Part shown: positions 28,543-37,483 of the stretch, in pieces
Position numbering within the stretch: the first letter of the stretch is position 1
How the letters are laid out: each line of letters begins with the position of its first letter
Assembly: GCA_040768665.1 (NCBI GenBank)
Contig: JAXGMN010000017.1
Span: 1 to 64,000, forward strand
Length of the DNA stretch: 64,000 nucleotides
DNA from: JABWBD01 sp040768665
GTDB lineage: Bacteria; Planctomycetota; Planctomycetia; Pirellulales; Thermoguttaceae
Direction: 5' to 3'
Position numbers and translations under genes: made by a program
Notes under the pieces: generated by a model
Databases searched by the model: none
Seen by the model: only the letters and a program-made list of their open reading frames with translations
Told to the model about the DNA's origin: nothing

Positions 28543-30174
28543 CTAACGGCACAGAGCGCGGATCTCTTCGTCACCCAGCGCCCGATCGTAGATCCGCAAG
28601 TCCTTCATGCGGCCGTTGAAATAATCGTGCTGTCCGAATCCGATCTTCAAGGGCATTGCATTGGAGAGATCATACTGCTCCGGGTCGAAGGCCGACGACT
28701 CGGCGACGTGCTCACCGTCCACGTACAGCGCCAGGCGGCCGGCGGCGCGAACCGCCGCGATGTGTCGCCAGCCCGGCGGAAATTCCCTGTCGAGCGTGGC
28801 GCTCTTGCCGGCCTCCATGCAATAGACGTGGCCCGAGGGCAGCGTGCCCGCGAAGAGCCGCCCGCCGTAGACCGCCATCGACCAGACGCGGCGATAGGTG
28901 ACGTCGGCCGTGGTGTCGAGCCGTCCGGTCAGGGCCCAGTTGCCGGGGCCGTCGAAGCGGAAGACCTGCCCGAGCGGCAGCGTGCCGGCGTAGAGCTTGC
29001 CGTTGTATACCGCCACGCCCATCACCTCCTTCTCCTCGCCCAGACGCCCCACGTGCGCCCACCGATTCTGCTCGGCATCGTAAACGAAGACCGAGCCGGT
29101 CGGCCAGTTGGCCAGGTAGAGGCGGCCTTCGTAGACGGCAAACGAATAGACCTGCGTCGTGTCGGGCACCTGCCCGAGGTCGGTCCAGTTCTGATCGCCG
29201 TCGTAACGGACAAAATGGCCCTGGTCGTAGCTGCCCGCATAGAGATGGCCGTTCCAGACAACCAGCGGCTGCACGCGTCGTCCAGGATGGCCGCAGAAGG
29301 TCCAGTTCTCCCTGCCGTCGTAACGGTAGAGACCTTTGCCGTCCTGGTACAGCGTGGTGGCGTAAAGGCTGCCGCGGTATACGGCCATCCCGAACACCTC
29401 GTTCGCCTCGCCAAGCCGTCCACAGTCGGTCCATTTCTGGGCGCCTTCGTAGCGAAAGACCCGCCCGCCGGGATTCCAGTTCGCCGACTTCTCAAGGGCT
29501 GAGCCGCCGGCGTTGTAGCGGGTGCTGCCGGCGTAGAGTTGGCCGTTCCAGACCGCCAGGGAGCCGATGCCGTTGGCCAGGTCGGGGCTTCCGCAGTCGA
29601 TCCACGATGTGCCGCCGCTGTAACAGTAGACGTGCCCCTTCTCGTTCTCGCCCGCCTCGTACGTGCCGGCATAGAGCTTGCCGTCGTGGACTGCCATTGC
29701 CATGACGTAGACCGCGCTACCCGGGCGGCCGCAATCGGTCCAGGAAGAATCTCCCCTGCCTGCATCGATCCCGAACAGCAGGTTGCGGAAGTTGGGTTGC
29801 GATGAGGTCACGCCCGCGGAATTCAGCAGGCTCAGGTTGAATCCCGTGCGAGTGGCCGGGTCGTACTTGCTGAGGATATCCCCGAGCACATCATCCAACT
29901 CGGCCTGGGTGCAGACTTGGACCGCTAGGGAAAAGTCTCCGGTGCCGAGCCGAAGCGACGGCGAGTCGGGCACCTCGAGCCATGCGCCGCGGCCGTCGAA
30001 GACCGCTCCGTCGGCAGTGAGTTCGGCCCCGTGGTTGACCGCATGATTTCCACCGCAGCGGTCGCGGCAGTCGCCGAGCAGTTCCCAACGAGCCAGCAGG
30101 CCGTCTGAAAGTTCGGCGGGACAATGCGTGCACGCAACCAGCAGAAAGAAGACGGCGAGCAAACGCACTCTCAT
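28543..30174 (-). CDS. secreted LamG-type lectin fold with inserted beta-propeller
   Basis: 543 residues with a signal peptide or lipoprotein-like start (VFFLLVACTHC). The first about 140 residues begin a concanavalin/LamG fold (LSDGLLARWELLGD, FDGRGAWLEVPDSPSLRLGTGDFSLAVQV). Its second half appears only at the C-terminus (GWRHIAAVRAAGRLALYVDGEHV, GRMKDLRIYDRALGDEEIRAL). Between them sit about seven propeller-like repeats with the pattern MAVYxGxLYAGTxxxGxVxRYDG..W. The insertion of a propeller into the lectin fold is unusual. Carbohydrate binding is inferred. ATG 30174 is chosen for GGGAGGT seven bases upstream. Confidence 0.8.
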   Translation of the reverse strand: MRVRLLAVFFLLVACTHCPAELSDGLLARWELLGDCRDRCGGNHAVNHGAELTADGAVFDGRGAWLEVPDSPSLRLGTGDFSLAVQVCTQAELDDVLGDILSKYDPATRTGFNLSLLNSAGVTSSQPNFRNLLFGIDAGRGDSSWTDCGRPGSAVYVMAMAVHDGKLYAGTYEAGENEKGHVYCYSGGTSWIDCGSPDLANGIGSLAVWNGQLYAGSTRYNAGGSALEKSANWNPGGRVFRYEGAQKWTDCGRLGEANEVFGMAVYRGSLYATTLYQDGKGLYRYDGRENWTFCGHPGRRVQPLVVWNGHLYAGSYDQGHFVRYDGDQNWTDLGQVPDTTQVYSFAVYEGRLYLANWPTGSVFVYDAEQNRWAHVGRLGEEKEVMGVAVYNGKLYAGTLPLGQVFRFDGPGNWALTGRLDTTADVTYRRVWSMAVYGGRLFAGTLPSGHVYCMEAGKSATLDREFPPGWRHIAAVRAAGRLALYVDGEHVAESSAFDPEQYDLSNAMPLKIGFGQHDYFNGRMKDLRIYDRALGDEEIRALCR

Positions 30175-30301
30175 ATTGTACCTCCCTTTCATTTCCCCGT
30201 GTACCAGGATGATAAGGGGTGGCGAACTCTACCGCCAGATGGCGAGCGAACTTCCGCTCTGGACCTGAAGGTCTTCGTGGCCGGGCAATAGCGTTTCACC
30301 T

Positions 30302-30778
30302 TCACCCACGCTGAGGCGGCCCCAGCGGCTTGGGCGGATTCTGTTCCGGCCCCTTGACGACCTGGATGGTCGCGGGACCGAAAACGTGACGCAACACCCG
30401 CTTCACTGCATCCAGGTCGGTCCCCATCCAATACACGATTTTGGCCCCGGTTGAAATCAATGCCATCGTAATCAAGATGAGGATCAGCGAACAGCCGCCG
30501 AGCACGCACACTGCGACGAGCCGCGGTTTCAGCCGGACGCCTTGCGCCTCGAACATCGGTTCCTCTCCACCGAGGTGCGCAGTCCACTGCTCCACGACCG
30601 GACCAAATGCCTCCGGGGCCGTTACGGCGGAATAGGCTGCGTCGAATAGCCGGAACGCACAATAGACGCCCGCCAGCATCATCCCCAGTCCGAACAAAGC
30701 AGCGACCACTGCGAACGCCCGGCGCGCCAAGTCCGAAACCGAGAACTCCAGCGAATCTTGGGTGTCGAAATCCGCCAT
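30302..30778 (-). CDS. small two-helix membrane protein of the flotillin operon
   Basis: 158 residues. Hydrophobic helices at about 20-48 and 90-112 flank a loop with GGEEPMFEAQGVRLKP. The C-terminal tail carries VKRVLRHVFGPATIQVVKG. I do not recognise the family. It starts 16 bases after the flotillin stop, so it is very probably the third gene of that operon and may act with flotillin in the membrane. Confidence 0.7.
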   Translation of the reverse strand: MADFDTQDSLEFSVSDLARRAFAVVAALFGLGMMLAGVYCAFRLFDAAYSAVTAPEAFGPVVEQWTAHLGGEEPMFEAQGVRLKPRLVAVCVLGGCSLILILITMALISTGAKIVYWMGTDLDAVKRVLRHVFGPATIQVVKGPEQNPPKPLGPPQRG

Positions 30779-30794
30779 ACCAATTCACCGCCTA

Positions 30795-32411
30795 CTATGA
30801 ATGATCCTGCGGCTTGGCAACCTCTGCCTGCGGCCGGTCCTTCTCCACACCGTTGCCCTGGGAGCTTTCTCGTTCTCCAAGGTTCACCAGCGTGTCGGGG
30901 ATTTCCACTCCGCCGATCTCTTTCATCACCTGCATCATCGGCGGAAGCGTTCGGGCCATGTTCTGGAGCCAATTGGCCGTAGCCGTCGTGCCATTCTGCC
31001 CGTTGCCTTCCCAGACCACCACCTTGTCGAACTTGATGTTGGAGATCGCCTTGGCCGAGGCCTCCACCAGGTTGTCGAAGTGTTCCAGCATGAGCATTTT
31101 GAACGCCTGTTCCGCGCCGCCGCAAGCATCGATAATCTGCTTCAGACCGTCGCCCTTTTTCGCAAGGATCTCATACTGACCGCGGGCTTCCGCCTCCAGC
31201 CTGGCGTAGATCGCTTTCGCCTCGCCTTCCGCTTCCAGGCGGCGTCTTTCGGCAACGGCCTCCGCTTCGACGATCGTGCGGGCCTTTTCCGCCTTGGCCG
31301 GCGCTTCCAGTTCCGCGCGCCGTTTCGCCTCGATCTCGCGCGCCTCCGCCTCGGCGGCTTTCGCCATGGCGATGTGCTCGGCTTCGAGCACGGCCGCCTT
31401 GGCCTGACGCTGCCGGGTGTGGCCGGTCTGAAACGCCTCCGCCTCCTTCACCATCAGTTCCGCCTGCGAGGCGGCGATGGCCGCCTTCGACATGTTTTCG
31501 CCTTCGACGGCACGGGCGTTGGCCTCGGCCACGCGGATCCGCTTCTCTCGCTCGGCGTCGCGAACCTGGGCCTCCTGCTCGAAGGCCGCCTGCTGCTCGC
31601 CGACCTGCTGCTCCTTGTCCATACTGGCGATCGAGATCGCCTGGTCGCGCTCGGCCTCACGAGTGCCGATCGCCTTGGCCTTGTTGGCGATGGCCACTTG
31701 CACGGCCTTTTCGCGTTCCGCCTCGGCAACGCGGGTCTCGCCCATCTTCTCGTTGTCGGCCACGTCGCCGCGGGCCTTTTGGATCGCCTGCGAGGCCGCC
31801 TTCTTGCCGATCGCCTCGATGTAGCCCGACTCGTCGGTGATGTCGGTGATGTTGACGTTGATCAAGATCAGGCCGATCTTGCGAAGCTCCGGTTCCAGCG
31901 ACCCTGTGATATTGCCCAGGAAAAGGTCTCGGTCGCGATTAATGTCCTCGATGAGCATCGAGGCGATCACCTGGCGAAGCTGGCCGAAGATGATATCCTC
32001 CGCCTGCTTGCGGATCTCCGGTCCGCCCAGGCCCAGCAACCGGATCGCCGCGTTCTGCATCAGTTCAGGTGTTGTTCCGATGGCCACGGTGAAAACGCTC
32101 GGCACGTTCACCCGGATGTTCTCCATCGACAGCGCGCCCCGCAACGGAATCTCGATCTGCATCGGTTCGAGATTGAGCCACGCATAGGCCTGAACCACCG
32201 GCCAGACGAACCTCGCCCCTCCGTGGACGCACGTCGCCGCTTCCGTTCCTGATTTCCCGTAGATCACCAGCACCCGGTTGCTGGGGCATCGCTTGAAATA
32301 CCGCACAAACATCGTGATGATGCCGAAGAAGAACATCAACACGACCACGATGACCACGAAGACCAGCATCGGCAAGTTGCCAAGCTGCGCGAACAAGGCA
32401 AGGCTAGACAT
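30795..32411 (-). CDS. flotillin family protein
   Basis: 538 residues. One N-terminal membrane helix (about 14-36) is followed by an SPFH/Band 7 domain (about 40-225; CPSNRVLVIYGK, IPLRGALSMENIRVNVPSVF). A long Ala/Glu-rich coiled coil (about 230-430) carries the AEAEA-type repeats of flotillins. A C-terminal segment has LMLEHFDNLVEASAKAISNIKFDKVVVWEG. Flotillins scaffold ordered membrane domains. ATG 32411 gives the helix directly. It overlaps the end of the NfeD-like gene by 8 bases, a standard bacterial flotillin partner arrangement. Confidence 0.92.
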   Translation of the reverse strand: MSSLALFAQLGNLPMLVFVVIVVVLMFFFGIITMFVRYFKRCPSNRVLVIYGKSGTEAATCVHGGARFVWPVVQAYAWLNLEPMQIEIPLRGALSMENIRVNVPSVFTVAIGTTPELMQNAAIRLLGLGGPEIRKQAEDIIFGQLRQVIASMLIEDINRDRDLFLGNITGSLEPELRKIGLILINVNITDITDESGYIEAIGKKAASQAIQKARGDVADNEKMGETRVAEAEREKAVQVAIANKAKAIGTREAERDQAISIASMDKEQQVGEQQAAFEQEAQVRDAEREKRIRVAEANARAVEGENMSKAAIAASQAELMVKEAEAFQTGHTRQRQAKAAVLEAEHIAMAKAAEAEAREIEAKRRAELEAPAKAEKARTIVEAEAVAERRRLEAEGEAKAIYARLEAEARGQYEILAKKGDGLKQIIDACGGAEQAFKMLMLEHFDNLVEASAKAISNIKFDKVVVWEGNGQNGTTATANWLQNMARTLPPMMQVMKEIGGVEIPDTLVNLGERESSQGNGVEKDRPQAEVAKPQDHS

Positions 32412-32697
32412 TTTCAACCCTTTCCGGCTGCAATGCGGGTTCAACTTCCACGGTGTCGGTCGACACGACCTTGACGACGATCACTTTCGAGCCCGTCGGG
32501 ATCGAGTCGCCGGAGGTGACGGCCCGGTATTCCATCGTTCGATTCGGCAGGTTCACGTGGATCTTCCCTGCGCCGCAATTGTCGCCCGGAATCCGCAGGT
32601 AGACGGTTGCCGGCAACCCAACGGCACCGGTGATCCGCGCAGTGCCCTCCGAACAAAAGACTGGGGGCAGAGCGCCGCCTGACACGATTGTTGACAT
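32404..32697 (-). CDS. NfeD-like protein reduced to its OB-fold domain
   Basis: 97 residues. GTARITGAVGLPATVYLRIPGD followed by YRAVTSGDSIPTGSKVIVVKVVSTDTVEVEP matches the C-terminal OB-fold of NfeD proteins. The membrane helices that normally precede it are missing: the frame upstream (open to about 32826) is hydrophilic. It could be a true soluble variant or a gene that lost its 5' part. Its stop overlaps the flotillin start, so it is still translationally linked to it. Confidence 0.65.
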   Translation of the reverse strand: MSTIVSGGALPPVFCSEGTARITGAVGLPATVYLRIPGDNCGAGKIHVNLPNRTMEYRAVTSGDSIPTGSKVIVVKVVSTDTVEVEPALQPERVENV

Positions 32698-33161
32698 GGC
32701 AGGATCGTCTTGGTGGGATGCGGAGATGGCCAGGCCTTGACGCGTCGAATTTGCCGGGGCGTTGTTCCACGTCGGCGATGGCTCGTCGGACCACTTAGCG
32801 CCGACCTCCGACGAGCCCGCGGAACCCAGCTACGTGGACGAAGCCACGTTCTGGGCGACGTTCTGATTTTGCTCGACGCGGCTGGGTAGAGGGATAGTGC
32901 GAGCGAGCGGCGTCCCTTGACTCCCCAATGTTTCGAGACTAGACTCGGCACGTGTCGGAAATCAATTTTCCGAGCACTTATCACTCACTATGGCAACCGT
33001 TCACGCCTGCGGAAGAGAGGGGGACAGGTCCATGTTTTCGGCCGACGTTTTTGACGCCAAAATGCTCGGACTGGCCGAAAAATGGACCAGTCCCCGGCCG
33101 TGGGCGTGAACGGTTACCTCACTATGTTGTCCGGCCTGCTTAACGCGAGAGGAAGGTGGAA
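32698..33161. other. divergent intergenic region with a family B element
   Basis: About 460 bases between the flotillin operon and the nucleoside-hydrolase-like gene. Apart from the repeat at 32995-33115 no gene is seen. The region may hold lost 5' coding sequence of the NfeD gene, but no membrane helix can be read in any frame. Confidence 0.45.
32995..33115. repeat. family B palindromic element, intact copy
   Basis: 121 bases with perfect 13-base inverted ends, AACCGTTCACGCC and GGCGTGAACGGTT. Inner mirrored blocks are GGGGGACAGGTCCATGTTTT and AAAAATGGACCAGTCCCC, and the centre reads TTTTTGACGCCAAAATGC. Its reverse complement is nearly identical to the outer parts of 57327-57550. No coding capacity. 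Confidence 0.8.
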
Positions 33162-34325
33162 ATGGAAAGCACATCCAGGCGAGCGTTCCTGAAGGCCGGC
33201 GCCATCGCGGGACTCGGATTGCGGCTGATGGGGCGCGCGGCGCATGCGGCAGCGAAAGGCGGCGAGTCGGGTGGAGAGTCGGCGCGGATGCCTCTGATCC
33301 ATGTGACGGATCTCTTTCATCCACATGGGGACCCGGACGACCATTTCGATCTGGCTACGGTGTATGCCCTGGCGCTGCAAGGGCGGTGCGCTCTCCACGG
33401 CATCGTCATCGACTATCCTCCGGGCTTCCGTGCGGGCGATCCTGCGGTGGTGGCCGTGGCGCAGATGAACCGCATGACCGGCCTGACAGTGCCCGTAGCC
33501 ATCGGCACGCCGCGGAAGCTGACCGGCCGCACCGATGCGCTGCTCGACGCGCCGTCTTGCGATACCACGGCCATCCGGTTTCTCATCGAGCAGTTGCGAG
33601 CGTCCGAGCGTCCAGTGGCGTTGACGTGCGTCGGCTCTGCGGCGGATATCGTCGTCGCGGCAATGAGAGAACCGCAGTTGTTCCGAGAGAAATGTGCGGG
33701 CGTCTATCTCAACAGCGGTTCCGCGCATGACAATCCCGCAAAGCCGAAGCAGTTGGAGTACAACGTGGGGCTCGATCCGGCGGGATACGCGGCCATGTTC
33801 GATCTGCCCTGCCCGCTGTACTGGTTTCCCTGCTGGAATACGACGGAAATCCGCCAATCGGGCGAGGTCGGCAGTTTCTACTGGCTCCCGCACCGGGAGG
33901 CGCTGTCCGGCATCTCGAACTCGGCCGCCAACTTTTTCGCGTACATGTTCAGTAAATCCACGGAGCCCAAATGGCTTCGGGCAATGAACTCGCCGCCGCC
34001 GGATGAGCTGTGGGAGAAGATCCTCTCCGGTATGCGCGGCATGTGGTCGACTGCCAGCGTGCTGGCGGCGGCGGGACTGACCGTCAGCGGAGACGGCCGG
34101 ATCGTCGCCTCCGAGGAAACGGACGACGCGGTGTTCCGCCTGAAACCGGTCCGGGTGACGTGCACGGACGACGGGCGAACGGTCTGGCAGCGAACCGAGC
34201 AGTCTCCGGCGGCGGGCGCGTCTGCCGGCGCTCAAGCGCGCTGGATGCTGTCGGTGACCGACGTTGCACGCTATCCGTCGGCCATGACGCGCGCCGTCCA
34301 TGACCTGCTCAAAACGTTCGAATAG
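33162..34325 (+). CDS. Tat-exported nucleoside-hydrolase-like protein
   Basis: 387 residues. The N-terminus STSRRAFLKAGAIAGLGLRLMG is a twin-arginine signal. The fold begins IHVTDLFHPHGDPDDHFDLATVYAL, an Asp cluster that replaces the DxDxxxDD calcium site of inosine/uridine nucleoside hydrolases. It continues with SAADIVVAAMREPQLFREKCAGVYLNSGS, the counterpart of the family's second conserved block. Because the Asp motif is altered, the substrate may not be a nucleoside. ATG 33162 follows GAGGAAGG. The gene is 35 bases from the next oxidoreductase gene, so they probably form an operon. Confidence 0.75.
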   Translation: MESTSRRAFLKAGAIAGLGLRLMGRAAHAAAKGGESGGESARMPLIHVTDLFHPHGDPDDHFDLATVYALALQGRCALHGIVIDYPPGFRAGDPAVVAVAQMNRMTGLTVPVAIGTPRKLTGRTDALLDAPSCDTTAIRFLIEQLRASERPVALTCVGSAADIVVAAMREPQLFREKCAGVYLNSGSAHDNPAKPKQLEYNVGLDPAGYAAMFDLPCPLYWFPCWNTTEIRQSGEVGSFYWLPHREALSGISNSAANFFAYMFSKSTEPKWLRAMNSPPPDELWEKILSGMRGMWSTASVLAAAGLTVSGDGRIVASEETDDAVFRLKPVRVTCTDDGRTVWQRTEQSPAAGASAGAQARWMLSVTDVARYPSAMTRAVHDLLKTFE

Positions 34326-34360
34326 TATTCGCCTTGCAGAGTCTACGCGACACGAAAGGA

Positions 34361-35716
34361 ATGATGATGAAACGGCGAGAGTTCTTGAAAGCAGGGATCA
34401 CCGCGGCGTCCCTGGCGGCAGTGGAGGCGAGGGCGTTTGCCGCCGAAAAGGAGAATCCAGTGCGGGTCGGTCTGATCGGGTGCGGATGGTACGGCAAGAC
34501 CGATCTGTTCCACCTCATCCAAGTGGCGCCGGTCGAGGTCGTCGGGCTTTGCGACGTTGACCAAGAAATGGTTGCCGAGGCGGCCGATCTGGTGGCCCAA
34601 CGGCAGCCGTCGAAGAAAAAACCGCCTATATACGGAGATTTCCGCAAGCTCCTTGCCGAGCAGAGCCCCGAAGTCGTTCTGATCGGCACTCCCGATCATT
34701 GGCATTGCCTGCCCGCCGTCGAAGCCTGCCGGGCAGGAGCGGATATCTACGTTCAGAAGCCGATCAGTTATGACGTAGTCGAAGGCCAGGCAATGGTCGC
34801 GGCTGCGCGGAAGCACGGGCGTACCGTACAGGTGGGCCTGCAACGGCGGAGCACTCCGCACCTGCTGGAAGCTCGCGACCGTTTCCTCCGTACCGGCAAG
34901 CTAGGAAAGGTCGCCTACGTCGATATCCACAGCTATTACGGCGGCCGAAGGGACTTCCCTCCTACCGAACAGCCACCGGAATACCTCGACTGGGAGATGT
35001 ATGTCGGGCCGGCCGCTTGGCGCGACTACAATCCGGGGATCCACCCGCGGAGTTGGCGGGCCTGCCGCGAGTTCAGCAACGGACAGACCGGAGACCTCTG
35101 CGTTCACTTCTTCGACGTCGTCCGCTATTTCCTCGATCTCGGTTGGCCCAAGCAGATCGCCGCCAGCGGCGGCATCCTGATGCGAGGCCCCGATTCGAAC
35201 ATCAACACCCACGATACCCAAACGGCGCTGTTCGACTACGGGGACGTTCAAGTTGTCTGGAACCAGCGTAACTGGGGCCAGAATCCCGACCCGGACTATC
35301 CCTGGGGCGCCACGCTCTACGGCGACAAAGGCACGCTCAAGCTCAGCATCCGCTCCTACGACTTCATTCCGAAGGGGAGCGGATCACCGGAGCACGGCGA
35401 CTTCCTCGACGAAAGCGAGAAGTACCCGGAAGACGTGCAACACAAGGCAACGGAAATCTTCGCCGCACCGGCGACTCGCCGCCATATGCAGGATTTTCTC
35501 GCCGCTCGCCAAAGCGGCAAGCGGCCCGTGGCGGACATCGAGCAGGGACACATATCCTCGGCCTGCTGTATTCTTGCCAATCTGTCGATGGAACTGGGGC
35601 GCGGACTTCGGTGGGACAGCCGGCAGGGTCACATCATCGACGACGAGGAGGCCAACCGCCGACTCGCTCGGGACTACCGCGGCGAGTGGAAGCACCCAAC
35701 GCCGGGAAATGTCTAG
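34361..35716 (+). CDS. Tat-exported Gfo/Idh/MocA oxidoreductase (QKP variant)
   Basis: 451 residues. KRREFLKAGITAASLAAVEARAFA is the twin-arginine signal, and VRVGLIGCGWYGKTD is the nucleotide-binding turn. The conserved EKP is QKP here (DIYVQKPISYDVVEG): Lys is kept and Glu is lost. The C-terminal domain includes GDLCVHFFDVVRYFLDLGWP and WNQRNWGQNPDPDYPWG. Three ATG codons stand in a row; the first, 34361, is closest to AAAGGA. Its stop overlaps the convergent DUF1573 gene by four bases. Confidence 0.9.
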   Translation: MMMKRREFLKAGITAASLAAVEARAFAAEKENPVRVGLIGCGWYGKTDLFHLIQVAPVEVVGLCDVDQEMVAEAADLVAQRQPSKKKPPIYGDFRKLLAEQSPEVVLIGTPDHWHCLPAVEACRAGADIYVQKPISYDVVEGQAMVAAARKHGRTVQVGLQRRSTPHLLEARDRFLRTGKLGKVAYVDIHSYYGGRRDFPPTEQPPEYLDWEMYVGPAAWRDYNPGIHPRSWRACREFSNGQTGDLCVHFFDVVRYFLDLGWPKQIAASGGILMRGPDSNINTHDTQTALFDYGDVQVVWNQRNWGQNPDPDYPWGATLYGDKGTLKLSIRSYDFIPKGSGSPEHGDFLDESEKYPEDVQHKATEIFAAPATRRHMQDFLAARQSGKRPVADIEQGHISSACCILANLSMELGRGLRWDSRQGHIIDDEEANRRLARDYRGEWKHPTPGNV

Positions 35717-36699
35717 GGCGCGACGACCGCATACGCGGAGAGATCCGGCAGCGATTCTCCCAGATCGGTTTCAATTCGGATCGTCTTGCTGATCTTCCCC
35801 GGATCGGCGCCGGCCATGAAGGTGACGGGGATCACATGGATCACCCTGGGCTCCGTCTCCTTCGACGTATCGAACTCGAAACTGCTGTCGTCGCAGCTCA
35901 CCGAGAGGATTCGAAACGGCCTCGCCCCGCGGATCACCAGCGGCTTGGTCACCTTTTGGCCCGGCTGCACAACTCCCATGAAAAGCAAAGTCGGACTCGC
36001 CGCCAGACGCGACTCGATTTTGCCTTGCACCGGCACCGGCACTTGCGTGAAGTTGCGGTCGTTGGTCACCAGGATCAGATGGTCGTCGAGGTAGCCCGTC
36101 GGCGCGTTGCTGTCGAGGTGGACGACCAACTCGTAGCAGACCTCGCCGTTGCCGCGGCTCGTTTCGATGACCTTGCCGGAAAGATGTGGATTGGCGCTGC
36201 GAACTTCGAGGATCTGCCAGTCCGAGCGGCCGGCGTAGTGAATGGCCACTTTCGAATCCGCCGGAGATCCCTGGCTGATGGAAGCGAACTGCACCGACCC
36301 CGGATGAAATACCACGTCGCTGCGGATGTAGGTGGTTACATGCAACTGCACTTCCGCATAGAACGGCTTGTCGAGCGTTACCGTGATTGTCGCCCCCTTG
36401 CGGCCGTAAAACGACTGGCTGTTAACCGTCGCAACGATGGCTCCCTGCTCGTACGTTTTCACGAGCGGATTCTTGATGCTCACGCTCGTGCAGCCGCAAC
36501 TGGAGTGGGCCGAGGCGATATGAACGTCCTCGACATAGATGTTGGAGAATACGAACTCGAATTCCGCCTTGGCTCCGCGCGCGACGGTGCCGAAGTCATG
36601 CTCGCGGGCCTCAAACATCTTCGTCGCCCACTCCTGGCCCGAAGCCGTTGAGCAGACGACAGCGACAAACAGCGCCAACACGGAAGCAGTGCGAATCAT
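35713..36699 (-). CDS. secreted DUF1573 protein
   Basis: 328 residues with a signal peptide ending near TASGQ. DUF1573 is recognised by ATKMFEAREHDFGTVARGAKAEFEFVFSN and SSCGCTSVSIKNP. The rest is two or three Ig-like beta domains (WQILEVRSANPHLSG, GARPFRILSVSCDDSSFEF). Function is unknown; the paired Cys could bind metal or form a disulfide outside the cell. ATG 36699 has CAGGAGA nine bases upstream. It is convergent with, and overlaps by four bases, the gene at 34361. Confidence 0.85.
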   Translation of the reverse strand: MIRTASVLALFVAVVCSTASGQEWATKMFEAREHDFGTVARGAKAEFEFVFSNIYVEDVHIASAHSSCGCTSVSIKNPLVKTYEQGAIVATVNSQSFYGRKGATITVTLDKPFYAEVQLHVTTYIRSDVVFHPGSVQFASISQGSPADSKVAIHYAGRSDWQILEVRSANPHLSGKVIETSRGNGEVCYELVVHLDSNAPTGYLDDHLILVTNDRNFTQVPVPVQGKIESRLAASPTLLFMGVVQPGQKVTKPLVIRGARPFRILSVSCDDSSFEFDTSKETEPRVIHVIPVTFMAGADPGKISKTIRIETDLGESLPDLSAYAVVAP

Positions 36700-37483
36700 C
36701 GGGGCAGTCTCCTGAAACAGACTCTTGCGAAGCAACTTTTCAAAGCATCGTCAGGGAGATCGTCGTCGCACGCTTGCGATCCGTCTCAGTCTGCAAAGTG
36801 GATTCTCCCCGAAGCCCTCCCGGCGTTCGCCAAGAGTTGCGAAACTCTACGTCAAGCTGTCGAACCTGTCAATTTGGGTAAGCTCGCTGGACGCCGAGGT
36901 TCGCCGCTTGCCATCTTGCTCGCTTTGCGCCTTGGTACGGCGATCCCACATTCAGCGGTTCCCCCCCTCCTCAATCGGCCATGGGGGGAACAGAAGTGAA
37001 GTGTTACTACCTGTTAGATGCGAATAAGCCCTGCCACCGGCAAGCTGACGGCGGAATAGACCGAATAGGTTGCATATCGCTCAAGATTTGCCGCAGAGAA
37101 AACCTGCTAGATTGTGAAATCAATTCAGACCATTCGAATTCCTCACTCTTTCTGTTCCGTATAATCGATCTGCAATCGCTGCTTGCCCCGCCGTAATAGG
37201 GAGTGCAGAAGAGTCGCCGTCCGTGGCCCTGGCCGGAAGATCGGCCGCTGTGGCATGAGTCTCTTTTGGCGTGTGGCAGATGATCGCATCCACTCACGGC
37301 GAGGGCAGAAAGGCGCTGAGGGATAACGCACAGTAGCGATGAGCGCAGAGAAGGCTCATCACTGGCAGACCGCGGGCAGATCTGAGGCTGTACATCAGAG
37401 CCTCCCTGATGCCACCAACACCTCGCCGGTCGCGTAACGCTTCTCACCCGACCGCTCTCTGCGGTCCAGCTCTTCCTCGGAAC
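36700..37483. other. long intergenic region, nothing recognised
   Basis: About 780 bases. Its first part is the upstream region of the DUF1573 gene; its last part is downstream of the deoxyhypusine-synthase-like gene. The only frames are short and have no domain, and no repeat family member is present. An A/T-richer patch at about 37070-37180 may contain a promoter. Confidence 0.45.

Noticed and set aside
30801..32252. 483-codon plus-strand frame
   Set aside because: Mirror of the flotillin coiled-coil region; the Ala/Glu repeats produce an open antisense frame of Leu/Arg/Gly without protein features.
37007..37447. 146-codon minus-strand frame in the long gap
   Set aside because: Cys/Ser/Arg-rich product without recognisable features, no ribosome site; typical random open frame in GC-rich DNA.
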